64,000 nt of DNA from DATGZX01 sp035296965 (GTDB lineage: Bacteria > Planctomycetota > Planctomycetia > Gemmatales > Gemmataceae): contig DATGZX010000298.1 in assembly GCA_035296965.1 (NCBI GenBank), forward strand, positions 177,863 to 241,862, given 5' to 3'. The notes beneath the pieces are model-generated. The model saw nothing but the letters and a program-made list of their open reading frames with translations. It was not told the origin of the DNA and did no database searches. Position numbers and translations under genes: made by a program. This document shows, one piece after another, positions 32,120 to 40,304 of the stretch. Positions within the stretch are counted from its first letter, which is position 1; each line of letters starts with the position of its first letter.

Positions 32120-32689
32120 GTGGCTTCGATTGAGTATAGCCAAGTTCGTAAGGGCATGGTGATCGTCCTTGAGGGCGGCCAACTTTATACGGTCGTGGAT
32201 CGCGACCTGAACACTCCAGGCAATTGGCGCGCGATTCTTCAGCTCAAGCTCAAGAATCTCAAGACCGGTTCCATTACGATCAATCGCGTGCGGCCCCAAG
32301 ACAAGGTGGAGCAAGCCTATCTCGATCGTCGGGAAATGCAGTACCTTTACAAGGACACGGAAGGCTACGTTTTCATGGATTCGGAAACCTACGACCAGTT
32401 CCCGCTTGATCCCGAATTGGTCAGCGACATGATGTTGTACCTCAAGGAAGGTGACAAAGTGCATGTCGTGACCTACGAGGGAAAGCCCCTGAGCATCGAC
32501 CTTCCTGCCACGGTGGAACTGAAAGTGGTCGAGACCGAACCATCCGTGAAAGGTGCGACGGCCGCAGCCCAGTTCAAACCCGCAATTCTCGAGACCGGCT
32601 TGAAGATCACCGTGCCGCCTTTCGTCGGCATTGGCGAAATGGTGGCGGTCGATACGCGCACGGGTGAGTACCTGAGCCGCGCCAAGTAA
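32120..32689 (+). CDS. efp: Elongation factor P
   Basis: 189 residues from GTG 32120 with ACGGAGGTTTCC upstream. EF-P binds between the P and E sites of the ribosome and relieves stalling at polyproline stretches. All three domains are present: the KOW-like N-terminal domain (GMVIVLEGGQLYTVVDRDL), the central OB domain (YVFMDSETYDQFPL) and the C-terminal OB domain (VKGATAAAQFKPAILETGLKITVPPFVGIGEMVAVDTRTGEYLSRA). The tip loop reads NTPGNWRAI, so the position of E. coli Lys34 is Asn35; the canonical modified Lys/Arg is absent, though Arg37 is close by. No EpmA, EpmB or EarP gene is nearby. Confidence 0.95.
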   Translation: MASIEYSQVRKGMVIVLEGGQLYTVVDRDLNTPGNWRAILQLKLKNLKTGSITINRVRPQDKVEQAYLDRREMQYLYKDTEGYVFMDSETYDQFPLDPELVSDMMLYLKEGDKVHVVTYEGKPLSIDLPATVELKVVETEPSVKGATAAAQFKPAILETGLKITVPPFVGIGEMVAVDTRTGEYLSRAK

Positions 32690-32749
32690 GTTCACTGCCC
32701 GTCGTCGAATCCAACTGTGACAGCGCGCCTGCCGGTGGAGTTATTGGTC

Positions 32750-33727
32750 GTGAGTCCGGTGGTTGATGCGTTGAAATTCGGGTCCCTTCGCCTTTCCCAT
32801 CCGATTGCGCTGGCTCCCATGGAGGAGCATACCAATCCCCCTTTTCGACTGCTGATGAAGCAGTTCGGCGCAAGTTTGGTGTGCACGGAGCGCATTGATG
32901 CGCAAGACGTAGCAGCTCGAGATCGTCGAGCTTTGCGCATGCTGCTGAACAGCTCCCAGGAAGGTCCGCGTGCCGGCCAAATTAGTGGATCGGCCCCAGA
33001 AGTGATGGCCAAAGCAGCGCGGGTTGTCGAAGAATGCGGATTTAATCTGGTAGATTTGAACTTTGAGTGTCCGATTCGGCGACTTATTCAGCGCGGGGAG
33101 GGCGGCGCGCTCTTGAGCGACCCGCCTGCCATCGAGCGTATCGTTGCCGCCGTCGTCCGCTCAGTATCCATTCCCGTCACACTGAAGATCCGTAGTGGGC
33201 CGGATCATCTTCAGGAGACTGCCTGTGAGGTGGCACGTCGCGCCGAAAACGGGGGAGCTGCTGCCGTAGATGTCCATGCGCGAAGCGTCGCCCAGGCATA
33301 TGTGGGCGGGCCCGACTGGAGCGTCGTAGCCAGGGTCAAGGAAGCGGTGCGCATCCCTGTTCTCGGCAGCGGCGGCGTACGCGAACCTGGTGACGCCATT
33401 CGGTTCCTCCGCGAAACCGGCGCCGACGGTGTGGCAATAGGCCGAGGCTGTCTCGGCAACCCCTGGATCTTTCAACAGGCGCGCGCGCTGCATCGGAGAG
33501 AGCCAGTCCCTGGGTTGCCCGGCAAGAAGGAACGTGGCAGGGTGCTCTTGCAATTGATCGAAGGCGAGTTTCGCTATTATGGTTCCTCAGTTGCTCTCCG
33601 GCGGCTGGCCCGGACGAGCTGCTACTTTGCCAAGTTTACCTCGGTGTTCGCGGAGTTTCGTAAGGCCGTGCATCAGGTGCGCGACTTGCCTGGTTTTCGT
33701 CAACTGGTGAGTGAGATCTTCCGCTAA
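32750..33727 (+). CDS. dus: tRNA-dihydrouridine synthase
   Basis: 325 residues from a GTG at 32750, nine bases after GGTGGAG; a GTG at 32717 would add 11 residues. Dus enzymes use FMN and NADPH to reduce uridine in the tRNA D-loop or variable loop. The TIM-barrel start LKFGSLRLSHPIALAPMEEHTNPPFR fits, the catalytic cysteine lies in DLNFECPIRR (family NxGCP, here NFECP), and phosphate-binding blocks VLGSGGVREPGDAIRFL and GADGVAIGRGCLGNPWIF are intact. The subfamily (DusA/B/C) is not clear. It follows efp after 60 bp and precedes the SAM-hydrolase gene after 23 bp, probably one operon. Confidence 0.92.
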   Translation: MSPVVDALKFGSLRLSHPIALAPMEEHTNPPFRLLMKQFGASLVCTERIDAQDVAARDRRALRMLLNSSQEGPRAGQISGSAPEVMAKAARVVEECGFNLVDLNFECPIRRLIQRGEGGALLSDPPAIERIVAAVVRSVSIPVTLKIRSGPDHLQETACEVARRAENGGAAAVDVHARSVAQAYVGGPDWSVVARVKEAVRIPVLGSGGVREPGDAIRFLRETGADGVAIGRGCLGNPWIFQQARALHRREPVPGLPGKKERGRVLLQLIEGEFRYYGSSVALRRLARTSCYFAKFTSVFAEFRKAVHQVRDLPGFRQLVSEIFR

Positions 33728-33750
33728 CGGTTGGTCAGCTGCTCAGTCCA

Positions 33751-34551
33751 ATGGTCGACGTGATGATTACATTGACAACCGATTTTGGCACGGGATCTCC
33801 CTACGTTTCCGCGATGAAGGGAGTAATTCTCGGCATCAACCCCCGCGCACGGATCATGGATCTGAGTCACGAAATCCCCCCACAGGACATCCGGCATGCT
33901 GCATTTTTCGTCGCTGCGGCGCTGCCATACTTTCCGGAATGGGCAATCCATGTGGTTGTCGTCGATCCCGGCGTGGGGACTGCGCGACCCCTACTCTATG
34001 TTGAAGTGAGTGGCAGAAGGCTAGTGGTTCCAGATAACGGTTGTTGGACGGAGCTGGCACTATGCGCTAAAACCAAGCCGATGGTCATTCGGCTGACTGA
34101 GCAGTCTTTCTGGCACGAGCCTGTCAGCGCCACGTTTCACGGACGTGATATCCTTGCCCCGGTGGCCGCACACCTTAGCCTGGGCCTCAATCCCAACCGG
34201 CTCGGGACGAGAGCCTCGGATTGGGCGGGCTTACCGATCAACCCGCCTGGGCGGGATGGGGATTGCATCGTAGGCGAGGTGGTTTTCGTGGATCATTTCG
34301 GCAATTTGATCACGAACATTCTTGTTGAGCACATCCAGTTCATGCCCAGGCCTCTTGGATTTGTGGTCGGAGAGCGGATCGTCGAGCGCGAGGGCAGGAC
34401 ATACAGCGAGGCTAGTCCAGGTGCCCCCATTGCGCTGATTGCGAGCACGGGGCGGTTGGAGATTGCCATCGTACAAGGAAACGCGGCCCGGTCCTTGCAG
34501 GCGCATGCTGGCACTCGGGTAACGGTGATGCCGGGGATGAAACACAATTAA
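33751..34551 (+). CDS. SAM hydrolase / SAM-dependent halogenase family protein (DUF62)
   Basis: 266 residues. The N-terminus ITLTTDFGTGSPYVSAMKGVI is the DUF62 signature (Asp that contacts the SAM ribose), followed by MDLSHEIPPQDIRHAAF, VVVVDPGVGTARP, LVVPDNGCW and DHFGNLITNI. Most bacterial members hydrolyse S-adenosylmethionine to adenosine and methionine with water/hydroxide as nucleophile; fluorinase and chlorinase are rare relatives that need an extra loop not evident here. Methionine at residue 5 (33763) is an alternative start. Third gene of a likely efp-dus-DUF62 transcript. Confidence 0.9.
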   Translation: MVDVMITLTTDFGTGSPYVSAMKGVILGINPRARIMDLSHEIPPQDIRHAAFFVAAALPYFPEWAIHVVVVDPGVGTARPLLYVEVSGRRLVVPDNGCWTELALCAKTKPMVIRLTEQSFWHEPVSATFHGRDILAPVAAHLSLGLNPNRLGTRASDWAGLPINPPGRDGDCIVGEVVFVDHFGNLITNILVEHIQFMPRPLGFVVGERIVEREGRTYSEASPGAPIALIASTGRLEIAIVQGNAARSLQAHAGTRVTVMPGMKHN

Positions 34552-34699
34552 CCGCAGCTTCCAGCTTTCTGTTGGATTGGAGACTTCCGTGACTTACAAT
34601 GAGCGCGAGGTGCAGCGAGCTTGGTACAGTGACGTATGATCGACTCGTCTGCTTTCCCTAGACTGGTCGCCGAATTTTGCTGAAGGAACAATCGAGTTC

Positions 34700-36292
34700 A
34701 TGCAGACCGTGACCTTCCCCTGTGAAAAGTGCGGCAATGTCATCGCGGTTGAACAAGAATTCCTGGGAAAACCAGTCTCGTGTCCTCGTTGTATGCAAGT
34801 CACTTCCGCACCCAACGCTCCTCCAAAGATTTCATCGCCGCTGAATGCGGATGTGGAGCCTGCGTTCTCCGTTCCGCCTGCCGAAGAGCAGGAAAGCATA
34901 TTCGGGGATGGCTGTTCTCCTGAGGATTCCCTGTTCGATGGCGTGCTGGATGCGAAGGTGGAGATGCCATCTCATGCCATCCCCACCGGCAATTCTTCCT
35001 CCGATCAACTTTACCAGTCTAGCGCTGGTATTCAGATTGAAAGGCCGGGGCAAGGTAACTTGCAGCGCCCGGAGTCCTGTGCAGCCGAGCAAGTGCCTCT
35101 TGAACATGGCGCCGGGCCGGCTGCCGAACTGATTATGCCAGGCTCGACGGGCCTGCCAGCCCCCGGCGCTGCTCCGCCCAGTTCGCCTCCTGTTCCGGGG
35201 ATCGATCACTCCCTGGCGCCCTCTGAACCGCTCACTCCCTCGGCACAGACGGATGCCCCGTGGATTAAGGGGACCGATGCAGCGCAGTCGCCTTCAGCCG
35301 ACTTTGCCGTCGACGTCGCGAGCCCGCAATTCCCAGAATATGCGCCTTCGTTTACGAAGGAGTTGCCATCGTCGAAGGCCGACGCCAGCGCAGGAACGTC
35401 GCCGTTTCTTGGTTCCTCAGGTGCAGTCCCTTCCGATCTCAAAGAAGGATTAGGAGACCTGGAAAGTGGGAGTTTGGCAACCATCGGAGCCAAAAAACCA
35501 GCCCGCAAGGAGATGGCGGGCGGCCTATTCATTGCTCTCGTATTGATCCCTCTCATTTCCTATGCGATCCTGGCGACCATTGCTGTAGTTATCTTGTTTC
35601 TTCGTCCCCCACCCGAGGATCCACTCGAGCGGCTCCCGGACTTGGAGGGCGATTATAAAGGGGCCGCTCATGAGAAGCATGGTTCCATTTCATACGATCG
35701 TGTCAGTCCCGAGGCAGAGCTTCCGGCCAAACTGAAGGTTTCCCTGGACCACACCATTCGTGTTGGCGAGATCGAGGTGACGCCGATAAAAGTGGAGCTA
35801 TTTCGGATAAGGATTCAGCATCCGCAGTTTGCCACGGAGCCTGCCGGCAACGAAGACTCACTGGTCCTACGTCTACGTTTTCGAAATGTTTCCAAAGACG
35901 AGACATTCACTCCTCTAGACCCCTTTTTCGACCGCCGCTGGAAGGGCCTATCCCACGGCGGCAAGCCCTATACGTTTCTGCAAATCGGAGACAAAAAGCT
36001 CTACGGCGGCCCATTGCCCTGGAAGCCCGGGCGGCCGCTTGATTCGCGTGAGACCATCGAAGGGCAGGATTTCCGAAGTTTGGACCCAGGACATGAATCG
36101 ATAAGCCTCGTGTGTACCGATCCGGAAGAGCAAGTTGTCAGATTACTGCGGGCACATTCGGGCCCGCTGCTCTGGCGGGTCCAGGTGCGTCGCGGGTTTG
36201 TCCAAGTTGGCGAACGTGAAATCTCCGCGACGGCGGTGGTGGGGGTGGTCTTTACGGAGAAGGACATTCAGAGGCCGAAGAAGAACTCTTAA
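34700..36292 (+). CDS. Zinc-ribbon protein with disordered linker, one transmembrane helix and an extracytoplasmic domain
   Basis: 530 residues. Residues 6-33 form a zinc ribbon (CEKCGNVIAVEQEFLGKPV then CPRC), a common N-terminal tag in planctomycete proteins. A 230-residue Pro/Ser/Ala-rich acidic linker follows. A single transmembrane helix lies at about 274-298 (FIALVLIPLISYAILATIA). The C-terminal ~200 residues look folded and beta-rich (TIRVGEIEVTPIKVELFRIRIQ, SLVLRLRFRNVSKDETFTPLDPFFD) and resemble DUF4352-like or FxLYD-like membrane-anchored domains. The topology puts the ribbon in the cytoplasm and the beta domain outside it, suggesting a signalling or scaffolding role. I do not recognise a specific function. 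Confidence 0.7.
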   Translation: MQTVTFPCEKCGNVIAVEQEFLGKPVSCPRCMQVTSAPNAPPKISSPLNADVEPAFSVPPAEEQESIFGDGCSPEDSLFDGVLDAKVEMPSHAIPTGNSSSDQLYQSSAGIQIERPGQGNLQRPESCAAEQVPLEHGAGPAAELIMPGSTGLPAPGAAPPSSPPVPGIDHSLAPSEPLTPSAQTDAPWIKGTDAAQSPSADFAVDVASPQFPEYAPSFTKELPSSKADASAGTSPFLGSSGAVPSDLKEGLGDLESGSLATIGAKKPARKEMAGGLFIALVLIPLISYAILATIAVVILFLRPPPEDPLERLPDLEGDYKGAAHEKHGSISYDRVSPEAELPAKLKVSLDHTIRVGEIEVTPIKVELFRIRIQHPQFATEPAGNEDSLVLRLRFRNVSKDETFTPLDPFFDRRWKGLSHGGKPYTFLQIGDKKLYGGPLPWKPGRPLDSRETIEGQDFRSLDPGHESISLVCTDPEEQVVRLLRAHSGPLLWRVQVRRGFVQVGEREISATAVVGVVFTEKDIQRPKKNS

Positions 36293-36638
36293 AAGAGTCC
36301 TCCTCCCGAATGAGGATGCAGCAAGAAACTGGCAATGGGAATTAGCTACAAACCGTGGTTGCCAAGCCACCCGATTTGTCTATAAAGTGGATGGGAAGAA
36401 AACTAGTTGATCGAGGCCGCAGAGAAGAGTGTGGGCGATCAATTAAATCCGCCTATAATTCTCGGTTTATGCCGCACGCCGTTGTGTGGCCGCCATCCGA
36501 CCGTGTCCTTGAAGCGTCTGCCTTTTTTGGCACGCATTGGCACTCAGCCTTTTCTTGGTAAACGCCCCTTAGTTTAACTGGGATCTGTTTACTTTTAGGA
36601 GCGCGGGGCCTTCGATCACCGGAGGCCTGTGTGAGTTT
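36293..36638. other. Gene-free stretch upstream of the Rrf2 gene
   Basis: 346 bp. A short stem, ACTCTT (36285-36290) with AAGAGT (36293-36298), spans the upstream stop. TATAAT at 36454-36459 is a perfect -10 hexamer but lacks a good -35 at the right distance. Close to the Rrf2 start is CCGGAGGCC, which may be its ribosome-binding site. Confidence 0.45.
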
Positions 36639-37040
36639 ATGAGATTGACACGTGCAAGCAGCTACGCCCTCCACGCCGTCGCTTACATGGCGGCCCAAAA
36701 GCAAAATCGACCGGTGGCTTCGCATCTCATTGCCAAGGCAAGAGGAATCCCCGAGCGGTTCCTGCTGAAGGTTCTGAAGCCACTCGTTTCCGCGAGGGTG
36801 CTGCATTCGATCAAGGGGCCCAATGGTGGTTATCGGCTCGCCAAAGCTCCATCCGATATCTCGATGCTCGAGGTAGTTGAAGCGGTAGATGGTCCGATCC
36901 GCGGCCAGGCTCCATTGTCACAGATGGAGGGCGATGGTGCGCTCGATCGCAAGCTCGAGAAGATCTGTGACCAAACGGCCGATCAGTTACGCAAGCACCT
37001 GCAGAAGGTTCGGCTGTCGGAGCTAGCCGGCAGGTCGTGA
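36639..37040 (+). CDS. Rrf2-family transcriptional regulator
   Basis: 133 residues. The winged-helix Rrf2 pattern is complete: MRLTRASSYALHAVAYMA, then LIAKARGIPERFLLKVLKPLVSARVLHSIKGPNGGYRLAKAP and ISMLEVVEAVDGP. Rrf2 proteins such as IscR and NsrR sense Fe-S or redox state through three cysteines; this protein has a single cysteine (KICDQ), so it cannot carry the usual cluster and presumably responds to something else. The flavoprotein gene 180 bp downstream, on the same strand, is a possible target. Confidence 0.9.
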   Translation: MRLTRASSYALHAVAYMAAQKQNRPVASHLIAKARGIPERFLLKVLKPLVSARVLHSIKGPNGGYRLAKAPSDISMLEVVEAVDGPIRGQAPLSQMEGDGALDRKLEKICDQTADQLRKHLQKVRLSELAGRS

Positions 37041-37220
37041 GAGTTTTGGGATGCGGGACCCCCGTAAACGCACAGCGTTCACAAGGACTCGCCAGGCTGT
37101 GTCACGTTGCCCGCCACAGGTTGCCGGAGTCATTGCGCTCGGCATCAATTTCCCTGAAGTTGGTGTATTGCCATTTGCCGCCGACCGGATGGGTCTTGAC
37201 CTGCTTGCCCAGGCGTTGCT

Positions 37221-38867
37221 ATGGCACTCCGGATATCCAATCTCCGTCTCAAGCTGGACGAGCCAGAAGCGGCACTCGGCACCGACCTCGCCCGATTTCT
37301 CGGAGTTTCACCCGAGACGATCCGGCATTGGCGGATTCTGCGCAAGAGCCTCGACAGCCGCGACAAAGCGGCTTTACGCTTCGTCTACACCGTCGAGGTC
37401 TCCCTGGAGGATGGGGAGGCTCGTCTCGCGGAGCTCGCCGGCCGCGCTGGCCGATTTGGGCTGCGCGTTGATCGATTCTCCGAGCCAGCTTTTGACTCAC
37501 CCCCGTTGGGATCCCGCCCCCTGGCGCATCGCCCGGTCATTGTCGGCTCTGGACCGGCAGGACTGATCGCAGGCTATTTTCTTGCGGAACATGGTTACTC
37601 ACCTCTTCTCCTCGAACGTGGTCGTCCGGTGCGTGATCGCATTCACGACGTGCATGCTTTTGACGCGGGAGGACCTCTAAATCCGGAGAGCAATTACCTT
37701 TTCGGTGAAGGCGGAGCCGGTACATTCAGCGATGGAAAGCTGACCTGCCGAAATACGGGCCCGGACGTTCGGCGCGTTCTGGAGTTGTTGGCGGAATGCA
37801 AAGGCAAGCCTTCCATCCTCTATGATTATCGTCCTCACCTGGGTAGCAACCGGCTGCCTGCCGTGGTCAAGGCTCTCCGCCGGCGCATCGAAGCGATGGG
37901 CGGGGAGGTGCGTTTTTCTTGCCGCGTAGAAGACCTCGATATTGCTGACGGAGGTATCCGCGGTGTCAGCACTTCCGCGGGTTACATTTCAGCGACTGTG
38001 GTTCTTCTGGCCGTGGGTCACAGCGCTCGCGACACGTATCAGATGCTTCATCGCCGCGCCGTGCCGATGGTCCAGAAACCTTTTCAGATGGGGGTGAGGA
38101 TCGAGCAGCCGCAGGAGATGGTGAACCGTGCCCAATACGGTGCGGCTCGCCTTGAGGAACATCTGGGCGCGGCCGACTATTCCTTGGTTGTACGCGGTCG
38201 GTATAACCTCTTCACTTTTTGCATGTGCGCCGGCGGCCACATCATTCCGAGCGTTTCCGAACCCGGCTACTTTTCAACGAACGGCATGAGCCTCTCCCGC
38301 AGGGATTCACCCTTCGCGAATAGTGGGCTGATGGTCACCGTCGATCCCAGAGATTTTGGCAGCTCGCATGTCCTTGCTGGTGTTCACCTGCAGAGTGTTT
38401 ACGAGCGCAAGGCGTATGAGATCGGTCGAGGCGAATACCTGTGTCCGATTCAGTCCGTGCCCGACTTCTTGGCTCAACGACTCAACCGGGATCTACCGCC
38501 TTGCAGTTACTCAAGGGGACTCGTGTCGGCGTCCATCGCGGAACTGGTGCCGCCGTCCATTATCGAGGCGCTCCACGACGGCCTGCCCGTCATGGACGCT
38601 CGTTGGCGGGGGCGATTTCTGAAGGAGGCAACCTTGGTTGGACCCGAGGCACGAGGCAGTTCGCCGGTGCGCATCGTTCGGGATGATCGAACGCGCGAAA
38701 CTCCGGGAATCGAAGGCCTTTATCCTGTCGGAGAAGGGGCTGGTTATGCGGGCGGCATCGTCAGTGCGGCGGTTGACGGACTGCGCTCGGCGAGGGCGGT
38801 GATAGCCAAGTACGCGCCGTTAACGCGAGTTCCTGTGGATCGTCGGCGCTCGCCGGCGAATCATTAA
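37221..38867 (+). CDS. COG2509-like FAD-dependent oxidoreductase
   Basis: 548 residues. An N-terminal ~95-residue domain (LRISNLRLKLDEPEAALGTDLARFLGV) precedes the FAD-binding motif VIVGSGPAGLIAGYFLAEHG at about residue 110. Then come LFGEGGAGTFSDGKLTCR and SNRLPAVVKALRRRIEAMGGEVRF, which are characteristic of uncharacterised FAD-dependent dehydrogenases of COG2509. The C-terminus has GLYPVGEGAGYAGGIVSAAVDGLRSA, the last FAD contact. Members are widespread, cytoplasmic, and without a settled substrate. The gene follows an Rrf2 regulator. Confidence 0.88.
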   Translation: MALRISNLRLKLDEPEAALGTDLARFLGVSPETIRHWRILRKSLDSRDKAALRFVYTVEVSLEDGEARLAELAGRAGRFGLRVDRFSEPAFDSPPLGSRPLAHRPVIVGSGPAGLIAGYFLAEHGYSPLLLERGRPVRDRIHDVHAFDAGGPLNPESNYLFGEGGAGTFSDGKLTCRNTGPDVRRVLELLAECKGKPSILYDYRPHLGSNRLPAVVKALRRRIEAMGGEVRFSCRVEDLDIADGGIRGVSTSAGYISATVVLLAVGHSARDTYQMLHRRAVPMVQKPFQMGVRIEQPQEMVNRAQYGAARLEEHLGAADYSLVVRGRYNLFTFCMCAGGHIIPSVSEPGYFSTNGMSLSRRDSPFANSGLMVTVDPRDFGSSHVLAGVHLQSVYERKAYEIGRGEYLCPIQSVPDFLAQRLNRDLPPCSYSRGLVSASIAELVPPSIIEALHDGLPVMDARWRGRFLKEATLVGPEARGSSPVRIVRDDRTRETPGIEGLYPVGEGAGYAGGIVSAAVDGLRSARAVIAKYAPLTRVPVDRRRSPANH

Positions 38868-38891
38868 TCGCTTCCTCAGAGCTCCCTTTGG

Positions 38892-40304
38892 CTATCCCGC
38901 CGACTTGCGTTCTTCCTGCATTTGATTGAGCTTGTTGTACATCGTTTTCAGGCTGATCCCCAGCTCGGCGGCGGCGGCAGGCTTGTTGCCCTCGTGTTTC
39001 TCCAGAACGCGAAGGACGTGTTCCATCTCGATCGCGCGCAAGGTTCGACCGTTGGCGGGACTCGCAGCGGCAGCGCCCGCGACCAGGGTCAGCGTCGGTA
39101 CACCTCCCACGGCGGGGCGGATGTGGTGCGGTAGATGCTCCGGCGTAATGCGCTGGCCGCCGGCGATGATGTATGCGTGTTCCATGACGTTCGCCATCTC
39201 GCGCACATTGCCTGGCCAATCATGTTCCAGGAGCACGTCGATAGCCTCTGGAGATAACAATTCATTAACCTGTTCGGGCGGACGCCTCGCGGCTCGGCCG
39301 AGCAGATGTCGCGCCAAGTCAGGGATATCCTGCCGACGTTCTCGCAAAGGTGGCAGATGGATCTCGAAGGTATTGATCCGGAAATAGAGGTCTTCGCGGA
39401 ATTCTTCGTTCTTGATCAGGGCCCGGAGGTCGCAGTTTGTAGCGCAGAGGACACGAACGTCCGTGCGGAACGGCTCTGTCTCGCCGACCCGGCGAATTTC
39501 ACCTGACTCGAGAAAACGCAGCAGCTTAACCTGGATGTTCTTGTTCAGCTCACCAACTTCGTCGAGAAATAAAGTGCCCCCATTGGCGACTTCGAAGAGG
39601 CCCTTGTGATCGCGGTCGGCTCCCGTAAAAGCGCCTTTGCGGTGCCCAAATAGCTCGCTCTCGACAAGATTTTCCGAAAGTGCGCCGCAGTTGACCGGCA
39701 CAAAGGGCATATCGGCGCGTTTGCTCTGCTGATAAAGCGTTCGCGCCACCAATTCCTTTCCGGTCCCCGTCTCACCGAGGATCAGCACCGTGGAATCCGT
39801 TGGAGCGACGGTGCCGATGAGCCGGTGGACTGCCGCCATCGACTGCGAATCACCCACGAGGATGGTAGGCCCTTCGGCCGCGCGAACGCGGCTTTGCAGT
39901 GCTAAGTTCTTGTGTTGAAGGTCCCGCTTCTCCGCGACCTTGCGCAGTACGGCCTCGATCTCGGCAAGCTTGCAGGGCTTCGTGATATAGTCGAATGCTC
40001 CGAGGCGGACGGCATCGATCGCGGTTTCCATGCTGGCATGGCCGGTCATGACCACGGCCTCAGTGTCGGGGGCGATCTGCTTGAGCTGCTCCAGCACCTC
40101 GATGCCCGTCATTCCGGGCATGCGCAAGTCCAGGATCGCCACGTCGAACGTGCTCTTCTCCAGGGCCTTGAGAGCGGCCCGGCCGTCCTGGCACACGGTC
40201 ACCTCGTGGCCCAGGCGCGGCAGCTCGGAACGCATGAATTCCTGGAGCGACTTCTCGTCATCGACAAACAGGAGACGCAGACTTTTATGCAGCGGCGCGG
40301 CCAA
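38892..40304 (-). CDS. NtrC-family sigma-54-dependent response regulator
   Basis: 470 residues from a TTG at 40304, chosen because AAGGAGG lies seven to nine bases upstream. Domains: receiver (1-120, phospho-acceptor Asp59 in LDLRMPG, Lys in ITKPCK); AAA+ sigma-54 activation domain (about 145-385) with GETGTGKE, the sigma-54 contact loop GAFTGA, and FLDEVGEL; and a Fis-type helix-turn-helix at the end (NKPAAAAELGISLKTMYNKL). It overlaps the 3' end of the sensor-kinase gene by 20 bp, so the two form a coupled pair. No -24/-12 promoter was found in the window, so the target genes are unknown. Confidence 0.95.
   Translation of the reverse strand: MAAPLHKSLRLLFVDDEKSLQEFMRSELPRLGHEVTVCQDGRAALKALEKSTFDVAILDLRMPGMTGIEVLEQLKQIAPDTEAVVMTGHASMETAIDAVRLGAFDYITKPCKLAEIEAVLRKVAEKRDLQHKNLALQSRVRAAEGPTILVGDSQSMAAVHRLIGTVAPTDSTVLILGETGTGKELVARTLYQQSKRADMPFVPVNCGALSENLVESELFGHRKGAFTGADRDHKGLFEVANGGTLFLDEVGELNKNIQVKLLRFLESGEIRRVGETEPFRTDVRVLCATNCDLRALIKNEEFREDLYFRINTFEIHLPPLRERRQDIPDLARHLLGRAARRPPEQVNELLSPEAIDVLLEHDWPGNVREMANVMEHAYIIAGGQRITPEHLPHHIRPAVGGVPTLTLVAGAAAASPANGRTLRAIEMEHVLRVLEKHEGNKPAAAAELGISLKTMYNKLNQMQEERKSAG

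Noticed and set aside
36524..36545. Possible sigma-54 (-24/-12) promoter, TGGCAC followed by a GC dinucleotide near TTGGC, ahead of the Rrf2 gene
   Set aside because: The GG and GC dinucleotides are one base too close; sigma-54 promoters tolerate essentially no change in that distance.
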